From positions 310,001-374,000 of the forward strand of contig JAIMAQ010000001.1 in NCBI GenBank assembly GCA_023511875.1: 64,000 nt of DNA, written 5' to 3'. The notes under the pieces are model-generated. The model saw nothing but the letters and a program-made list of their open reading frames with translations, ran no database searches and was not told where the DNA came from. The stretch is from Thermoflavifilum sp. (GTDB lineage Bacteria; Bacteroidota; Bacteroidia; Chitinophagales; Chitinophagaceae). Positions 24,762-33,324 of the stretch are shown in pieces (within the stretch, counting starts at the first letter, position 1; every line of letters starts with the position of its first letter). Made by a program: the position numbers and the translations under genes.

Positions 24762-26672
24762 ATGGACCCAGTGGCCGATTTTCGTCTTAAGGCTACCCAA
24801 ATCTTGAGATCCTACTGGGGTTATTCTTCTTTTCGCCCCCATCAGCTTACTCTCATGGATGCCATTGTGCAGGGGCGAGATGCATTTGCCATATTGCCTA
24901 CAGGTGCGGGTAAATCTCTTTGTTATCAATTGCCTGCAGTATACTTACCTGGGGGAGCATTGGTGATTTCTCCTTTGATTGCATTGATGAACGATCAGGT
25001 AAGCCAAGCATTACAAAAAAAGATTCCTGCGGTAGCTATTCATTCAGGGCTTTCCTTACACGCATTACATCGAGCGTTCGACCAAATGGCTAGTGGAGTC
25101 TATAAGCTAGTATATATTTCTCCCGAACGTTTACGGAGCAAAAACTTCCGGGAAGCACTCTCTGCATGGGCTTTCGATTTTGTAGCCGTCGATGAAGCAC
25201 ATTGTATTTCTCAATGGGGGCATGATTTTCGGCCAGCCTATCTGGAAATATCTCATCTACGGCACGAATTCCCTAACATTCCTTTCATGGCCCTAACGGC
25301 AACAGCCACTCCACAAGTACGCGATGATATTCTTCGGCAATTGGCCCTTCGAAACCCAGTGGAAGTGATGGCCGACTTTTTTCGAGAAAACATTCACTAT
25401 GCTGTATGGGAAACAGAAAACAAACCACAGGCTGTTTTTGCAGCCTTATCTAGTCAGCCTGGCAGTAAGTTGGTCTATTGTCGGGATCGCAAAACGACAA
25501 TAGAACTGATGCGTTGGCTCACTGCGAAAGGGCTTTCGGTGGCTGCATACCATGCTGGATTACCTCGTGAAGAGCGCGACGCTGCTCAAGAGGCCTGGCT
25601 AAGAGGTGAGATAGAGACGATGGTATGTACCAATGCTTTTGGGATGGGTATCCATAGAGACGATGTGCGCCTGGTGCTTCATGTGCATATGCCCGAAAGT
25701 TTGGAAGCGTATTTTCAGGAATCGGGTCGAGCAGGTAGAGATGGTCAGCCCGCGCGAGCAATAGCCTTAGTTGGAAAAAATGATGTGGAGCAAACCCGCA
25801 AGTGGATCTTGAGTCGATATCCCGATGCAGAAACGGTGAGGCAAGTATTTGCGGCTTTGATGAATTATTTGCAACTACCTTTGGGTACGGGTGAAGGGAA
25901 GAGCTTTGATTTTGATATTCATGATTTCTGCCATCGTTTCAGGGTAAAGCTTTCTACCACGTTAGCCGTTTTACGTGCATTGGAAATAGAAGGTTGGTTA
26001 TATTGCACAGATGCAGTGGTACGGCCTGCCCAAGTTATGCTAAGGGCTTCGCGAGAAGAGTGGTTTCAATTGAGAAGTGCTCATCAGTTGGGATGGGAGC
26101 TAGCCGAAATCCTGATGCGAAACTACCCAGGAATCACCGAAGTGCCCGTGGTGGTGAATGAACAAGAACTAGCTCGTAAGCTGCATGCCGGTGTAGAACA
26201 AGTGATAAACGAGCTTCAGCAATTGCACAGACAGGGATGGTTGATGTATATGCCTGCACACGAGAGCCCCCAGCTCGTGTTGCTTGCCGATCGACCAGCG
26301 GCCGATCAGCTGTATTTTCAATATTCTCCCGTGCAATTTTTGAAAAAAAGAGCCCTAGATAGGCTTCAAGTGGTTAGTCAATACCTTTCCACCGAAACCT
26401 GTAGAATGAGTGTTGCTGCAAACTATTTTGGAGTGAATGCCACTGAAGCTTGCCGCCATTGCGACCGATGTGATCAGTCGAGCCATTTAGCTCCTTTGTC
26501 TACTCAAGAATTAATCTCCCAAATTTTACGCAAGCTCGAGCATCCTCAAATGCCACAAGAGTTGTATGGAGCATTTCCCGAGAGCATGAAAACGCGTGTA
26601 CAGCAAACACTCGATTATCTTTTGGCAGAAGGGTATCTACAGATGGATGCATGGGGCAGGCTCTGGCATTAG
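24762..26672 (+). CDS. recQ: ATP-dependent DNA helicase RecQ (no HRDC domain)
   Basis: This is a 3'-5' superfamily 2 helicase of 636 aa. Motif 0/I are FRPHQ and LPTGAGKS (Lys51). The DEAH box is followed by the RecQ aromatic-rich loop CISQWGHDFRPAY. Motif VI is QESGRAGRDGQ. The zinc-binding Cys cluster (ACRHCDRC) is about residue 565. The winged-helix region normally follows the zinc site, but here the order is unusual: ~180 residues come before it and only ~70 after it. No HRDC domain is visible at the C-terminus. Its stop overlaps the convergent GroES-like gene by 4 bases. Confidence 0.92.
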   Translation: MDPVADFRLKATQILRSYWGYSSFRPHQLTLMDAIVQGRDAFAILPTGAGKSLCYQLPAVYLPGGALVISPLIALMNDQVSQALQKKIPAVAIHSGLSLHALHRAFDQMASGVYKLVYISPERLRSKNFREALSAWAFDFVAVDEAHCISQWGHDFRPAYLEISHLRHEFPNIPFMALTATATPQVRDDILRQLALRNPVEVMADFFRENIHYAVWETENKPQAVFAALSSQPGSKLVYCRDRKTTIELMRWLTAKGLSVAAYHAGLPREERDAAQEAWLRGEIETMVCTNAFGMGIHRDDVRLVLHVHMPESLEAYFQESGRAGRDGQPARAIALVGKNDVEQTRKWILSRYPDAETVRQVFAALMNYLQLPLGTGEGKSFDFDIHDFCHRFRVKLSTTLAVLRALEIEGWLYCTDAVVRPAQVMLRASREEWFQLRSAHQLGWELAEILMRNYPGITEVPVVVNEQELARKLHAGVEQVINELQQLHRQGWLMYMPAHESPQLVLLADRPAADQLYFQYSPVQFLKKRALDRLQVVSQYLSTETCRMSVAANYFGVNATEACRHCDRCDQSSHLAPLSTQELISQILRKLEHPQMPQELYGAFPESMKTRVQQTLDYLLAEGYLQMDAWGRLWH

Positions 26673-27046
26673 AGCTCTTCTTCTCGCTCCAGCATAAGAA
26701 TGGCCGACTGCGGAACTATAAAATATTTTTCTCCTTCATACATGACTTCTGTAGAAGCACTGGCCAGAAAAATAGCCAGATCTCCTTCGCGAGCCTGCAA
26801 GGGAATATATTTTACACGTTCTTCATCGGGCTTCCATTCTTCATCTTCCACCGGAATAGGAATGGCATAACCAGGTCCTGTTTTAATCACATATCCTTGC
26901 TGTACTTTTTCTTTTTCCTGTACGCCTGGTGGCAGGTATAGGCCGCTAGCCGTCATCTCGCTTGGCTTTAGAGGTTTAATCAACACCCGGTCGCCAACTA
27001 CAATTAGCTTTTTCAATTTGTTATCTGCGGTTAAATGGATGGACAT
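26669..27046 (-). CDS. GroES-family (Cpn10) co-chaperone-like protein
   Basis: This 125-residue protein resembles Cpn10. It starts the core with LIVVGDRVLIKPLKPSE, has a GLYLPPGVQEKEKVQQGYV mobile-loop-like region, and ends in a VPQSAILML strand. It is longer than GroES (about 97 aa) because of an insert near residues 65-85 rich in Glu, Asp and Pro. No groEL is adjacent. I read it as the second, divergent GroES-like protein annotated in many Bacteroidota rather than the main co-chaperonin; whether it binds GroEL is unknown. Confidence 0.78.
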   Translation of the reverse strand: MSIHLTADNKLKKLIVVGDRVLIKPLKPSEMTASGLYLPPGVQEKEKVQQGYVIKTGPGYAIPIPVEDEEWKPDEERVKYIPLQAREGDLAIFLASASTEVMYEGEKYFIVPQSAILMLEREEEL

Positions 27047-27080
27047 AATCGGTTAGCCTTTGAAATACCTCAAACAGTTG

Positions 27081-27920
27081 TCAAATTTCGTGCAACTTCA
27101 GAAAATGATCGGCACGTATACCCTTTTCTGTCATTTTTACAGTGCAACATTCCACTTGTGGGTCGTGTTCAAAAAACAGGATATATTCTTTGTCGAGTGC
27201 TTCCTGCAAAAAGGATTTTTTTTCTTGTAAAGTAGTGAGGGGAAACATGTCGTAGGCCATGATGTAAGGCAAAGGAATATGGGCAACTGAGGGCAGCAGG
27301 TCGGCACAAAACACAATGGTTTTATGGTGGTATTCGATGAAGGGCAACATCATGGCGCGGGTGTGGCCATGTGCAAAGCGAATACGCATGTGCGATGAAA
27401 AAGCATAATTTTCTTCTTCAGGCACCATACGTAGCTGCCCAGATTCTTGAATGGGTAAAATGTTTTCCTTCAGAAAAGAAGCTTTTTCCCGATCATTGGG
27501 ATGCGTGGCCCAATCCCAATGTGCGGCATTGCTCCAATAGGTAGCATTGGGAAAAGCTGGTACCAAGCGGTCGCCCTCTCGAACGATGCTCCCACCGCAA
27601 TGGTCAAAATGCAAATGGGTAAGCAATACATCGGTAATATCGGTTTTGTCGAATCCGTGCTGCCGCAGCGAGCTTTCTAGAGTATGTTGACCGTGCAAAT
27701 CATAATGGCTAAAAAACTTTGCGTCTTGCTTGTTGCCAATACCATTATCGATCAAGATTAAGCGGTTATCATCTTCTACCAACAGGCAACGCATTGCCCA
27801 GGTACAGCGGTTGTTTTCATCTGCAGGATTGAGCTGGTTCCACAATACTTTGGGCACCACGCCAAACATGGCCCCACCATCGAGTTTAAAGTTACCGGTA
27901 TGAATCGTATACACTTGCAT
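27081..27920 (-). CDS. Metallo-beta-lactamase-fold hydrolase
   Basis: This 279-residue enzyme has the zinc motif THLHFDHCGG (about residues 113-122), a downstream histidine in FAHGHTRAMM, and an Asp in FCADLLPS. It therefore has a complete dinuclear metal site. The size and the early GGAMFGVVPK motif resemble the lactonase/alkylsulfatase-like branch, but the substrate cannot be set by sequence. ATG 27920 is preferred over an upstream TTG. It stands alone, between the GroES-like gene and the lipid A block. Confidence 0.82.
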   Translation of the reverse strand: MQVYTIHTGNFKLDGGAMFGVVPKVLWNQLNPADENNRCTWAMRCLLVEDDNRLILIDNGIGNKQDAKFFSHYDLHGQHTLESSLRQHGFDKTDITDVLLTHLHFDHCGGSIVREGDRLVPAFPNATYWSNAAHWDWATHPNDREKASFLKENILPIQESGQLRMVPEEENYAFSSHMRIRFAHGHTRAMMLPFIEYHHKTIVFCADLLPSVAHIPLPYIMAYDMFPLTTLQEKKSFLQEALDKEYILFFEHDPQVECCTVKMTEKGIRADHFLKLHEI

Positions 27921-27981
27921 GAGCAGGCTTTTTAGCAAATATCTAAAAACGCTGGCAGATAGCTATTCAACTAGTAGATTT

Positions 27982-28608
27982 TTAGGGCTTAAAATCTTGT
28001 ACCGACAGGATTTGTGTGCAAAACTCATATTCTTCTTGGTGGTTCGAAGCTATGATCACTGTTCGATGGGTGGCAAAATGTTGAATGAGTCGGTGATACA
28101 TATCCACGCCTTCTCGGTCGAGGTTGGTACAGGGCTCATCTAGCAACAGTACGGGTGATTGCAGGAAAAAGGCATGAGCAAGTTTTACACGCTGTTTCAT
28201 GCCGGAGGAAAGATGTCGAATGGGCATTTGGAAAGCTGAGAGTGGTAGGCCCACCCAATAAGCCATTTCGGAAATAGACAGATCTTGAAGTAAGGGGCGA
28301 AATTGCCCAAGCAACTTTAACGATTCGGTGGCGGAAAAATCTTCGATCAGCTCCAGGTAGGGGGCCGTGAAGCTGATATGTCGGAAAATTTGATCGGCAG
28401 GCAGACTTTGACCATTGGCTGGCAGGTAATGCAATTGGCCTTCAGTGGGCAACATGCTTCCAGCAATAATTTGTAGCAGTGTTGATTTTCCGGAGCCGTT
28501 GGGCCCAATAATAGCTGTGGGCTTATGGGGTTCAAACCGGTAGGAAAGGTGCCGGAATACCCAGTCGTAATTATATCTTTTGCCGATATGATCAACTAAT
28601 ATCGTCAT
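27982..28608 (-). CDS. ABC transporter ATP-binding protein
   Basis: This stand-alone ATPase (208 aa) has Walker A GPNGSGKST (about residues 36-44), signature LSSGMKQRVKLA, Walker B LLLDEPCTNLD and an H-loop at IIASNHQEE. The partner membrane subunit is not adjacent. Its first 17 bases overlap the end of lpxA, so it is translated from the lipid A operon and may serve the cell envelope. That link rests only on position. Confidence 0.85.
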   Translation of the reverse strand: MTILVDHIGKRYNYDWVFRHLSYRFEPHKPTAIIGPNGSGKSTLLQIIAGSMLPTEGQLHYLPANGQSLPADQIFRHISFTAPYLELIEDFSATESLKLLGQFRPLLQDLSISEMAYWVGLPLSAFQMPIRHLSSGMKQRVKLAHAFFLQSPVLLLDEPCTNLDREGVDMYHRLIQHFATHRTVIIASNHQEEYEFCTQILSVQDFKP

Positions 28609-29398
28609 GCGTAGGGCGAACGCGAGAATAACCTTTCATAATACCCCGATTGGATTCTCGTACGAAGGTTACGATTTCGTCACGTTCATCGCTGGCGGGA
28701 AGCTCTGTTTCAATGATATGCAAAGCTTTCGAGACGTTGTACCCTCTCACAAAGAGAATCCGATAAATATCGAGAATATGGTTGATCTTTTCTAAAGAAT
28801 AACCTCTACGCTTCAGGCCAATGGAGTTAACGCCTACGTAGGAAAGTGGATAGCGAGCGGCTTTCACATAAGGCGGAACGTCTTTACCTACGAGCGACCC
28901 ACCGGCGATAAAAGCATGAGCCCCAATATTGCAAAACTGATGAATGGCCGTCATCCCTCCAATCCGGGCATAGTCGCCAATAGTAATATGGCCTCCCAGG
29001 GTGGTATTATTGGCCAGCACGCAATAGTTGCCTACAATACAATCGTGCGCTATATGGCAATAAGCCATGATGAGGCAGTCGTGGCCAATAACGGTTTTCC
29101 AACGATCGCGAGTGCCCCGGTGTACGGTTACGCATTCTCGGATAGTGGTGTTATCGCCAATTTCTACGGTAGTTTCTTCTCCTGCAAATTTCAGATCTTG
29201 CGGAATAGCCGAGATCACTGCTCCTGGGAAGATGCGACAATTTTTTCCAATGCGCGCACCTTCCATGATGGTGACATTAGAGGCGATCCAAGTTCCTTCG
29301 CCAATTTCCACATTTTTGTGAATGACGGTGAAAGGTTCAATTTTTACATTGGGACCGATCTTAGCTTCAGGATGGATATAAGTTAAAGGGTGGATCAT
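28592..29398 (-). CDS. lpxA: UDP-N-acetylglucosamine acyltransferase
   Basis: LpxA transfers a 3-hydroxyacyl chain from ACP to UDP-GlcNAc, the first step of lipid A synthesis. The protein (268 aa) consists of hexapeptide repeats forming a left-handed beta-helix. The catalytic His lies in IMAYCHIAHDC (about residue 122), and the C-terminal helical domain is intact. Its start codon overlaps the stop of lpxC-fabZ by 4 bases, indicating translational coupling. Confidence 0.96.
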   Translation of the reverse strand: MIHPLTYIHPEAKIGPNVKIEPFTVIHKNVEIGEGTWIASNVTIMEGARIGKNCRIFPGAVISAIPQDLKFAGEETTVEIGDNTTIRECVTVHRGTRDRWKTVIGHDCLIMAYCHIAHDCIVGNYCVLANNTTLGGHITIGDYARIGGMTAIHQFCNIGAHAFIAGGSLVGKDVPPYVKAARYPLSYVGVNSIGLKRRGYSLEKINHILDIYRILFVRGYNVSKALHIIETELPASDERDEIVTFVRESNRGIMKGYSRVRPTHDDIS

Positions 29399-30813
29399 GG
29401 TTTTGCCGTATCTTTTCTCACGATTTGTGCCATTAAATCGGCTTCCGTAGCAATTTTATTGCCAACAAATACAGTTCCTCGCATTTCGCAAATACCCCTG
29501 CGAATAGGTCTAAGCAATTCGAGCTTGAGGATCATGGTATCGCCCGGCAAGACTTTATGTTTAAACTTACAATTGTCGATTTTTAAGAAATAGGTATCAT
29601 AGTTTTCTGGGTCTTGGTAGGTATTGAGTGCCAGAATGCCACCAGCTTGTGCCAATGCCTCGATTTGCAATACGCCAGGCATGACGGGATTGCCTGGGAA
29701 ATGACCTTGAAAGAAATATTCGTTAAAAGTAACGTTTTTAACTCCTACCACATGGGTATCGGTGAGTTCAATGATTTTATCGACCAGCAAAAAAGGATAC
29801 CGATGTGGTAAAGTTTTTTCGATGTGTCGGATATCTAATACAGCAGGTTGATTGGGGTCGTAAATCGGGACGCCGGCTGTATGGCGGTTTTTTTTGATGT
29901 ATTCTTTGATTTTTTTAGCAAAAGCGACATTAGAAGAATGCCCGGGTCGGCTCGCAATGATATGCGCCTTTATCGAATAGCCAATCAAGGCTAAATCGCC
30001 CACCACGTCGAGTAGCTTATGGCGGGCAGCCTCGTTCGGGAAACGAAGTTGAATATTGTTGAGAATCCCTTCGCTTTTGACAGAAATTTTTTCTCTTTTG
30101 AAGGCAACGGCAAGTTTAGCCAGTTCTTCTTCGCTCACTACTTTGTCGACTACTACAATGGCATTGTTTAGGTCGCCGCCCTTGATTAAGTTGTTTTCCA
30201 GCAAAAATTCCAGTTCATGCAGGAAGCAAAAGGTGCGGCAGGGAGCTATTTCATCTTTGAACTCACTGATATGCTTCATGGCGGCATGTTGCGTGCCTAG
30301 TACGGGTGAGTTAAAGTCGATCAGTGTGGTGATTTTGTATTCCAGTGAAGGCAAAGCCAGTAGCTCAACCTTTTTTTCTTCATTGACATATTGAATATTG
30401 GTATCGATCGAGTAGTAAACTTTTTTAGCATCTTGCTCCAGCAATCCGCCTTTTTCGATAGCTTCTACAAAAGGCTGGGCACTGCCATCCATGATAGGTA
30501 CTTCGGGTGCATCGAGCTCAATATGAGCATTATCTACACCCATGCCCACCAGGGCTGCCATAAGATGCTCTACAGTACTGATTCGTACGCCATCGAGCCC
30601 CAGGGTAGTACCTCTGGAGGTATCTACCACATAATCTACATCGGCTTTGATGATGGGTTTATCGGGCAGGTCTACACGCTGAAATTTAATGCCATAACCA
30701 GGAGTAGCTGGTTTGATGGTCATGTTTACCTGTAACCCTGTATGGAGCCCAACACCAGAAATAGAAATGGCTTCTTTGAGGGTATGCTGGTTTTGTGCGT
30801 TAAACGACTTCAT
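29395..30813 (-). CDS. lpxC/fabZ: Bifunctional UDP-3-O-acyl-GlcNAc deacetylase / 3-hydroxyacyl-ACP dehydratase
   Basis: This is a fusion of two enzymes (472 aa). Residues 1-~310 are LpxC, the zinc deacetylase that commits to lipid A: motifs SISGVGLHTG, VEHLMAAL and the C-terminal zinc site KLLDVVGDL. The last ~150 residues are FabZ, with LPHRYPFLLVDKI, and the active-site GHFPGNPVMPGVLQIEA. The fusion is characteristic of Bacteroidota and puts control of lipid A and fatty acid synthesis on one chain. It lies between lpxD and lpxA. Confidence 0.96.
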   Translation of the reverse strand: MKSFNAQNQHTLKEAISISGVGLHTGLQVNMTIKPATPGYGIKFQRVDLPDKPIIKADVDYVVDTSRGTTLGLDGVRISTVEHLMAALVGMGVDNAHIELDAPEVPIMDGSAQPFVEAIEKGGLLEQDAKKVYYSIDTNIQYVNEEKKVELLALPSLEYKITTLIDFNSPVLGTQHAAMKHISEFKDEIAPCRTFCFLHELEFLLENNLIKGGDLNNAIVVVDKVVSEEELAKLAVAFKREKISVKSEGILNNIQLRFPNEAARHKLLDVVGDLALIGYSIKAHIIASRPGHSSNVAFAKKIKEYIKKNRHTAGVPIYDPNQPAVLDIRHIEKTLPHRYPFLLVDKIIELTDTHVVGVKNVTFNEYFFQGHFPGNPVMPGVLQIEALAQAGGILALNTYQDPENYDTYFLKIDNCKFKHKVLPGDTMILKLELLRPIRRGICEMRGTVFVGNKIATEADLMAQIVRKDTAKP

Positions 30814-30855
30814 CTACGATACGGCTATTTTTTCGCTTAGTTGTTAGCAAATCAA

Positions 30856-31911
30856 TCAAACACGTTCTTTTTCGGCGAGAAGCTGGCGAACCATTTCTTC
30901 CAGCTCTCGAACACGCTTTTCTAAATCTGGCAAATTTCGAAAAATTGCCTGACTTTTCAGTGCGCTCTTATAGTCGAAGGCAGGAGTACCGGTAAGGGCG
31001 GCTCCAGGAGTATGTACCGATTTGGAGACTCCGCTTTGGGCATTGATGCGGGTTTGATCGGCAATTTGGATATGGCCTACCAGGCCAGCTTGTCCGCCAA
31101 TTACACAATGCCGACCTATCTTGGTGCTACCCGAAATGCCAGCCTGAGCTGCGATAGCCGTGTGGGCGCCAATCTCAACGTTGTGCGCAATTTGAATGAG
31201 GTTGTCGAGTTTAACTCCTTTCCTGATAATGGTGGCTCCTATGGTAGCTCGATCGATCGTTGTATTGGCTCCTATTTCTACTTCGTCTTCGATAATTACC
31301 CTACCCATCTGCGGGATTTTTTTGTATTGGCCATTTTCTTGTGGGGCAAAGCCAAATCCATCGCTGCCAATGACCGTACCCGAATGAATAATTACCCGCT
31401 CTCCGATTTCACAGTCGTGATATACAATTACTCCGGCGTATAAGGTAGAAGAGGCTCCTATGCGCGAAGAGTCGCCCACGTAGCATAGGGGATAAATTTG
31501 TGCGTTGCGACCAATATATGCATGGGCACCAATATAACTGAATGCCCCGATATAAGCTCCTTCTTCTACGATGGCTTCTGGGTGAATGAAGCAGGGCTGC
31601 TCCACGCCACTGCGTGGTTGGGCCAATTGTGCAGCATAAAGCTCCATCAAGTATGCAAATGCCGAATAGGCATCTTTTACTCGGATCAACGTAGGCTTGA
31701 CAGGCTTTTGGAGAGCGAGTGATTCATTTACGATCAAGATAGAAGCTTGCGAAGTATACAGATAATCGGCATATTTCGGATTGGCAACAAAGCTCACACA
31801 GCCTTCCACGGCCTCTTCGATTTTAGCTATACGGTAGGCTACCACATTTGGATCGCCTTCTATATATCCGTTTAGCAGTTGAGCTAATTGGTTTGCAGTG
31901 ATGGGAGCCAT
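30856..31911 (-). CDS. lpxD: UDP-3-O-(3-hydroxyacyl)glucosamine N-acyltransferase
   Basis: LpxD adds the second hydroxyacyl chain in lipid A synthesis. The protein (351 aa) has the N-terminal uridine-binding domain (VSFVANPKYADYL), a long hexapeptide-repeat beta-helix and the catalytic His in IQIAHNVEIGA. A short C-terminal coiled helix (LPDLEKRVRELEEMVRQLL) completes it. It precedes lpxC-fabZ by 42 bases and follows the HD-domain gene by 59 bases on the same strand. Confidence 0.95.
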   Translation of the reverse strand: MAPITANQLAQLLNGYIEGDPNVVAYRIAKIEEAVEGCVSFVANPKYADYLYTSQASILIVNESLALQKPVKPTLIRVKDAYSAFAYLMELYAAQLAQPRSGVEQPCFIHPEAIVEEGAYIGAFSYIGAHAYIGRNAQIYPLCYVGDSSRIGASSTLYAGVIVYHDCEIGERVIIHSGTVIGSDGFGFAPQENGQYKKIPQMGRVIIEDEVEIGANTTIDRATIGATIIRKGVKLDNLIQIAHNVEIGAHTAIAAQAGISGSTKIGRHCVIGGQAGLVGHIQIADQTRINAQSGVSKSVHTPGAALTGTPAFDYKSALKSQAIFRNLPDLEKRVRELEEMVRQLLAEKERV

Positions 31912-31970
31912 ATGCGTTTCCTTGAAACAAAATAATTGTTCACAAATCTTGTACTAAACGTTTAGATTAC

Positions 31971-33221
31971 CTACCGAATTCTCTCCAACAAGAGCTTTGG
32001 ATAACAAATGTAGAATTTTTTTATTGGTATCGACACGGTATGATTGATTAAACTGTTTTCTACTTCCGAGATATCACGTACCTGATGGTTTTTAAACAAT
32101 ACCCGAATGTTTTCATCTGCTGGATTGTAGGCATAGCTGGTTGCCGTATCGGAATACACAAAATAATCGACCGTTTCTTCATCGAGAAAAGGAAAGGCTT
32201 GCAAACATTTCTCTTTGAATGTGGTTATGCGTTCGGCAGCTATGGGATGGTCACTTAGTTCTAAGCGAAATAACCGTCGATAAATCAATGCCCGGCTAAG
32301 TGTAGCCAGGATGGGATCTTCATGTTGCGTCCAAACCTTGATGCAAGCCAATACATCTTCATCATCGAGTGCGCAGAAATAATGAAGGAAATCAGGATGT
32401 TCAATATCCGCATTTGCAGGGGTTTGTAGAAAAAACTGGAGAGCGGGTGTAGCAAATACGGGTACACCCTTGCGGCATAAGTCTTTTGCTCGTTGCACAA
32501 TTTTAACCAACATGGTCTCTGCACTCAATACGGTTTTATGAAGATACACTTGCCAATACATCAATCTTCGGGCTATGATAAATTTTTCGATGGAATAAAT
32601 GGCTTTTTCTTCTACCATGAGTTCATCTCCGAGCACGGTAAGCATTTTCAAGATACGATCGTAGCCAATCACGCCTTCTGCCACACCCGTGTAAAAACTA
32701 TCTCGCATCAAGTAATCCATACGATCTACATCCAATTGGCTAGAAACCAATTGGTGCAGAAAACGTCGGGGGTATTGGTTATCAAAGATAGCCAAGGCCA
32801 TTTCCATCTGAGAACCCATAGTTGGGATCAGTTGCCGGATGATCATTCGAGAAATGGTTTCATGCCCTATTCCTTCCACGAGCTTACCTTCCAGGGCATG
32901 AGAAAATGGACCATGGCCAGCATCATGAAGCAGCACAGCAAGTTTTACGGCAGTTTCTTCTTCTCGATCAATAGCAATGCCCTTATTTTTCAGCTCTTGC
33001 AAGGCAAGCATGAGCAAGTGATAAGCTCCCAGCGAATGTTGGAAGCGCGTATGTACTGCACCGGGAAAAACGAGCTGAGCTAAGGCCATTTGATGTATAC
33101 GTCTTAACCGTTGATACCAGGGATGTTCGATCAACTGAAACACCAATGGATGATCGATGCTGATGAATCCGTAAACAGGATCATTGATGATTTTTTTCTT
33201 AAAAGCTGGGATATCTGTCAT
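31971..33221 (-). CDS. HD-domain phosphohydrolase (dNTPase-like)
   Basis: This 416-residue protein carries the metal-binding HD motif in LLHDAGHGPFSHALEG (about residues 92-107) and the first His in RFQHSLGAYHL. This is the build of deoxynucleoside triphosphate triphosphohydrolases and related SAMHD1-like proteins. The substrate is not known. It is upstream of lpxD in the same direction and may lead the lipid A transcription unit, although a 59-base gap leaves room for another promoter. It is divergent from porX. Confidence 0.85.
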   Translation of the reverse strand: MTDIPAFKKKIINDPVYGFISIDHPLVFQLIEHPWYQRLRRIHQMALAQLVFPGAVHTRFQHSLGAYHLLMLALQELKNKGIAIDREEETAVKLAVLLHDAGHGPFSHALEGKLVEGIGHETISRMIIRQLIPTMGSQMEMALAIFDNQYPRRFLHQLVSSQLDVDRMDYLMRDSFYTGVAEGVIGYDRILKMLTVLGDELMVEEKAIYSIEKFIIARRLMYWQVYLHKTVLSAETMLVKIVQRAKDLCRKGVPVFATPALQFFLQTPANADIEHPDFLHYFCALDDEDVLACIKVWTQHEDPILATLSRALIYRRLFRLELSDHPIAAERITTFKEKCLQAFPFLDEETVDYFVYSDTATSYAYNPADENIRVLFKNHQVRDISEVENSLINHTVSIPIKKFYICYPKLLLERIR

Positions 33222-33227
33222 GTGCTA

Positions 33228-33244
33228 TTTAACAAAAAGTTAAA
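33228..33244. repeat. Inverted repeat TTTAAC-N5-GTTAAA
   Basis: Six-base arms flank AAAAA, 7 bases upstream of the HD-protein ATG and within its predicted leader. It could be an operator; chance occurrence in AT-rich DNA is also possible. Confidence 0.3.
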
Positions 33245-33263
33245 AACCAAATTTGCTCGATAA

Positions 33264-33271
33264 CAAAGCTA
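33264..33271 (-). promoter_or_regulatory. -7 element (TAGCTTTG) for the HD-protein gene
   Basis: This is an exact TAnnTTTG match on the minus strand, 42 bases upstream of the ATG at 33221. It faces away from the porX element at 33292. Confidence 0.5.
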
Positions 33272-33291
33272 CAATGCCTGCGAAGAAAAAT

Positions 33292-33299
33292 TATTTTTG
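33292..33299 (+). promoter_or_regulatory. -7 element (TATTTTTG) for porX
   Basis: This is an exact TAnnTTTG match, 25 bases before the porX ATG. Confidence 0.55.
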
Positions 33300-33324
33300 A
33301 TAAGAAAGTTTAACCCCAGGTATT

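Noticed and set aside
26669-27046. Main GroES of the cell
   Set aside because: No groEL follows, the chain has an acidic insert and is longer than GroES; more likely a divergent family member.
28916-29386. 156-codon frame opposite lpxA
   Set aside because: The hexapeptide repeats of lpxA create long open antisense frames; no support for a gene.
31012-31443. 143-codon frame opposite lpxD
   Set aside because: Same effect of repetitive beta-helix codons as in lpxA.
32493-33083. 196-codon frame opposite the HD-domain gene
   Set aside because: Antisense shadow; the minus strand has the clear HD motif and a promoter.
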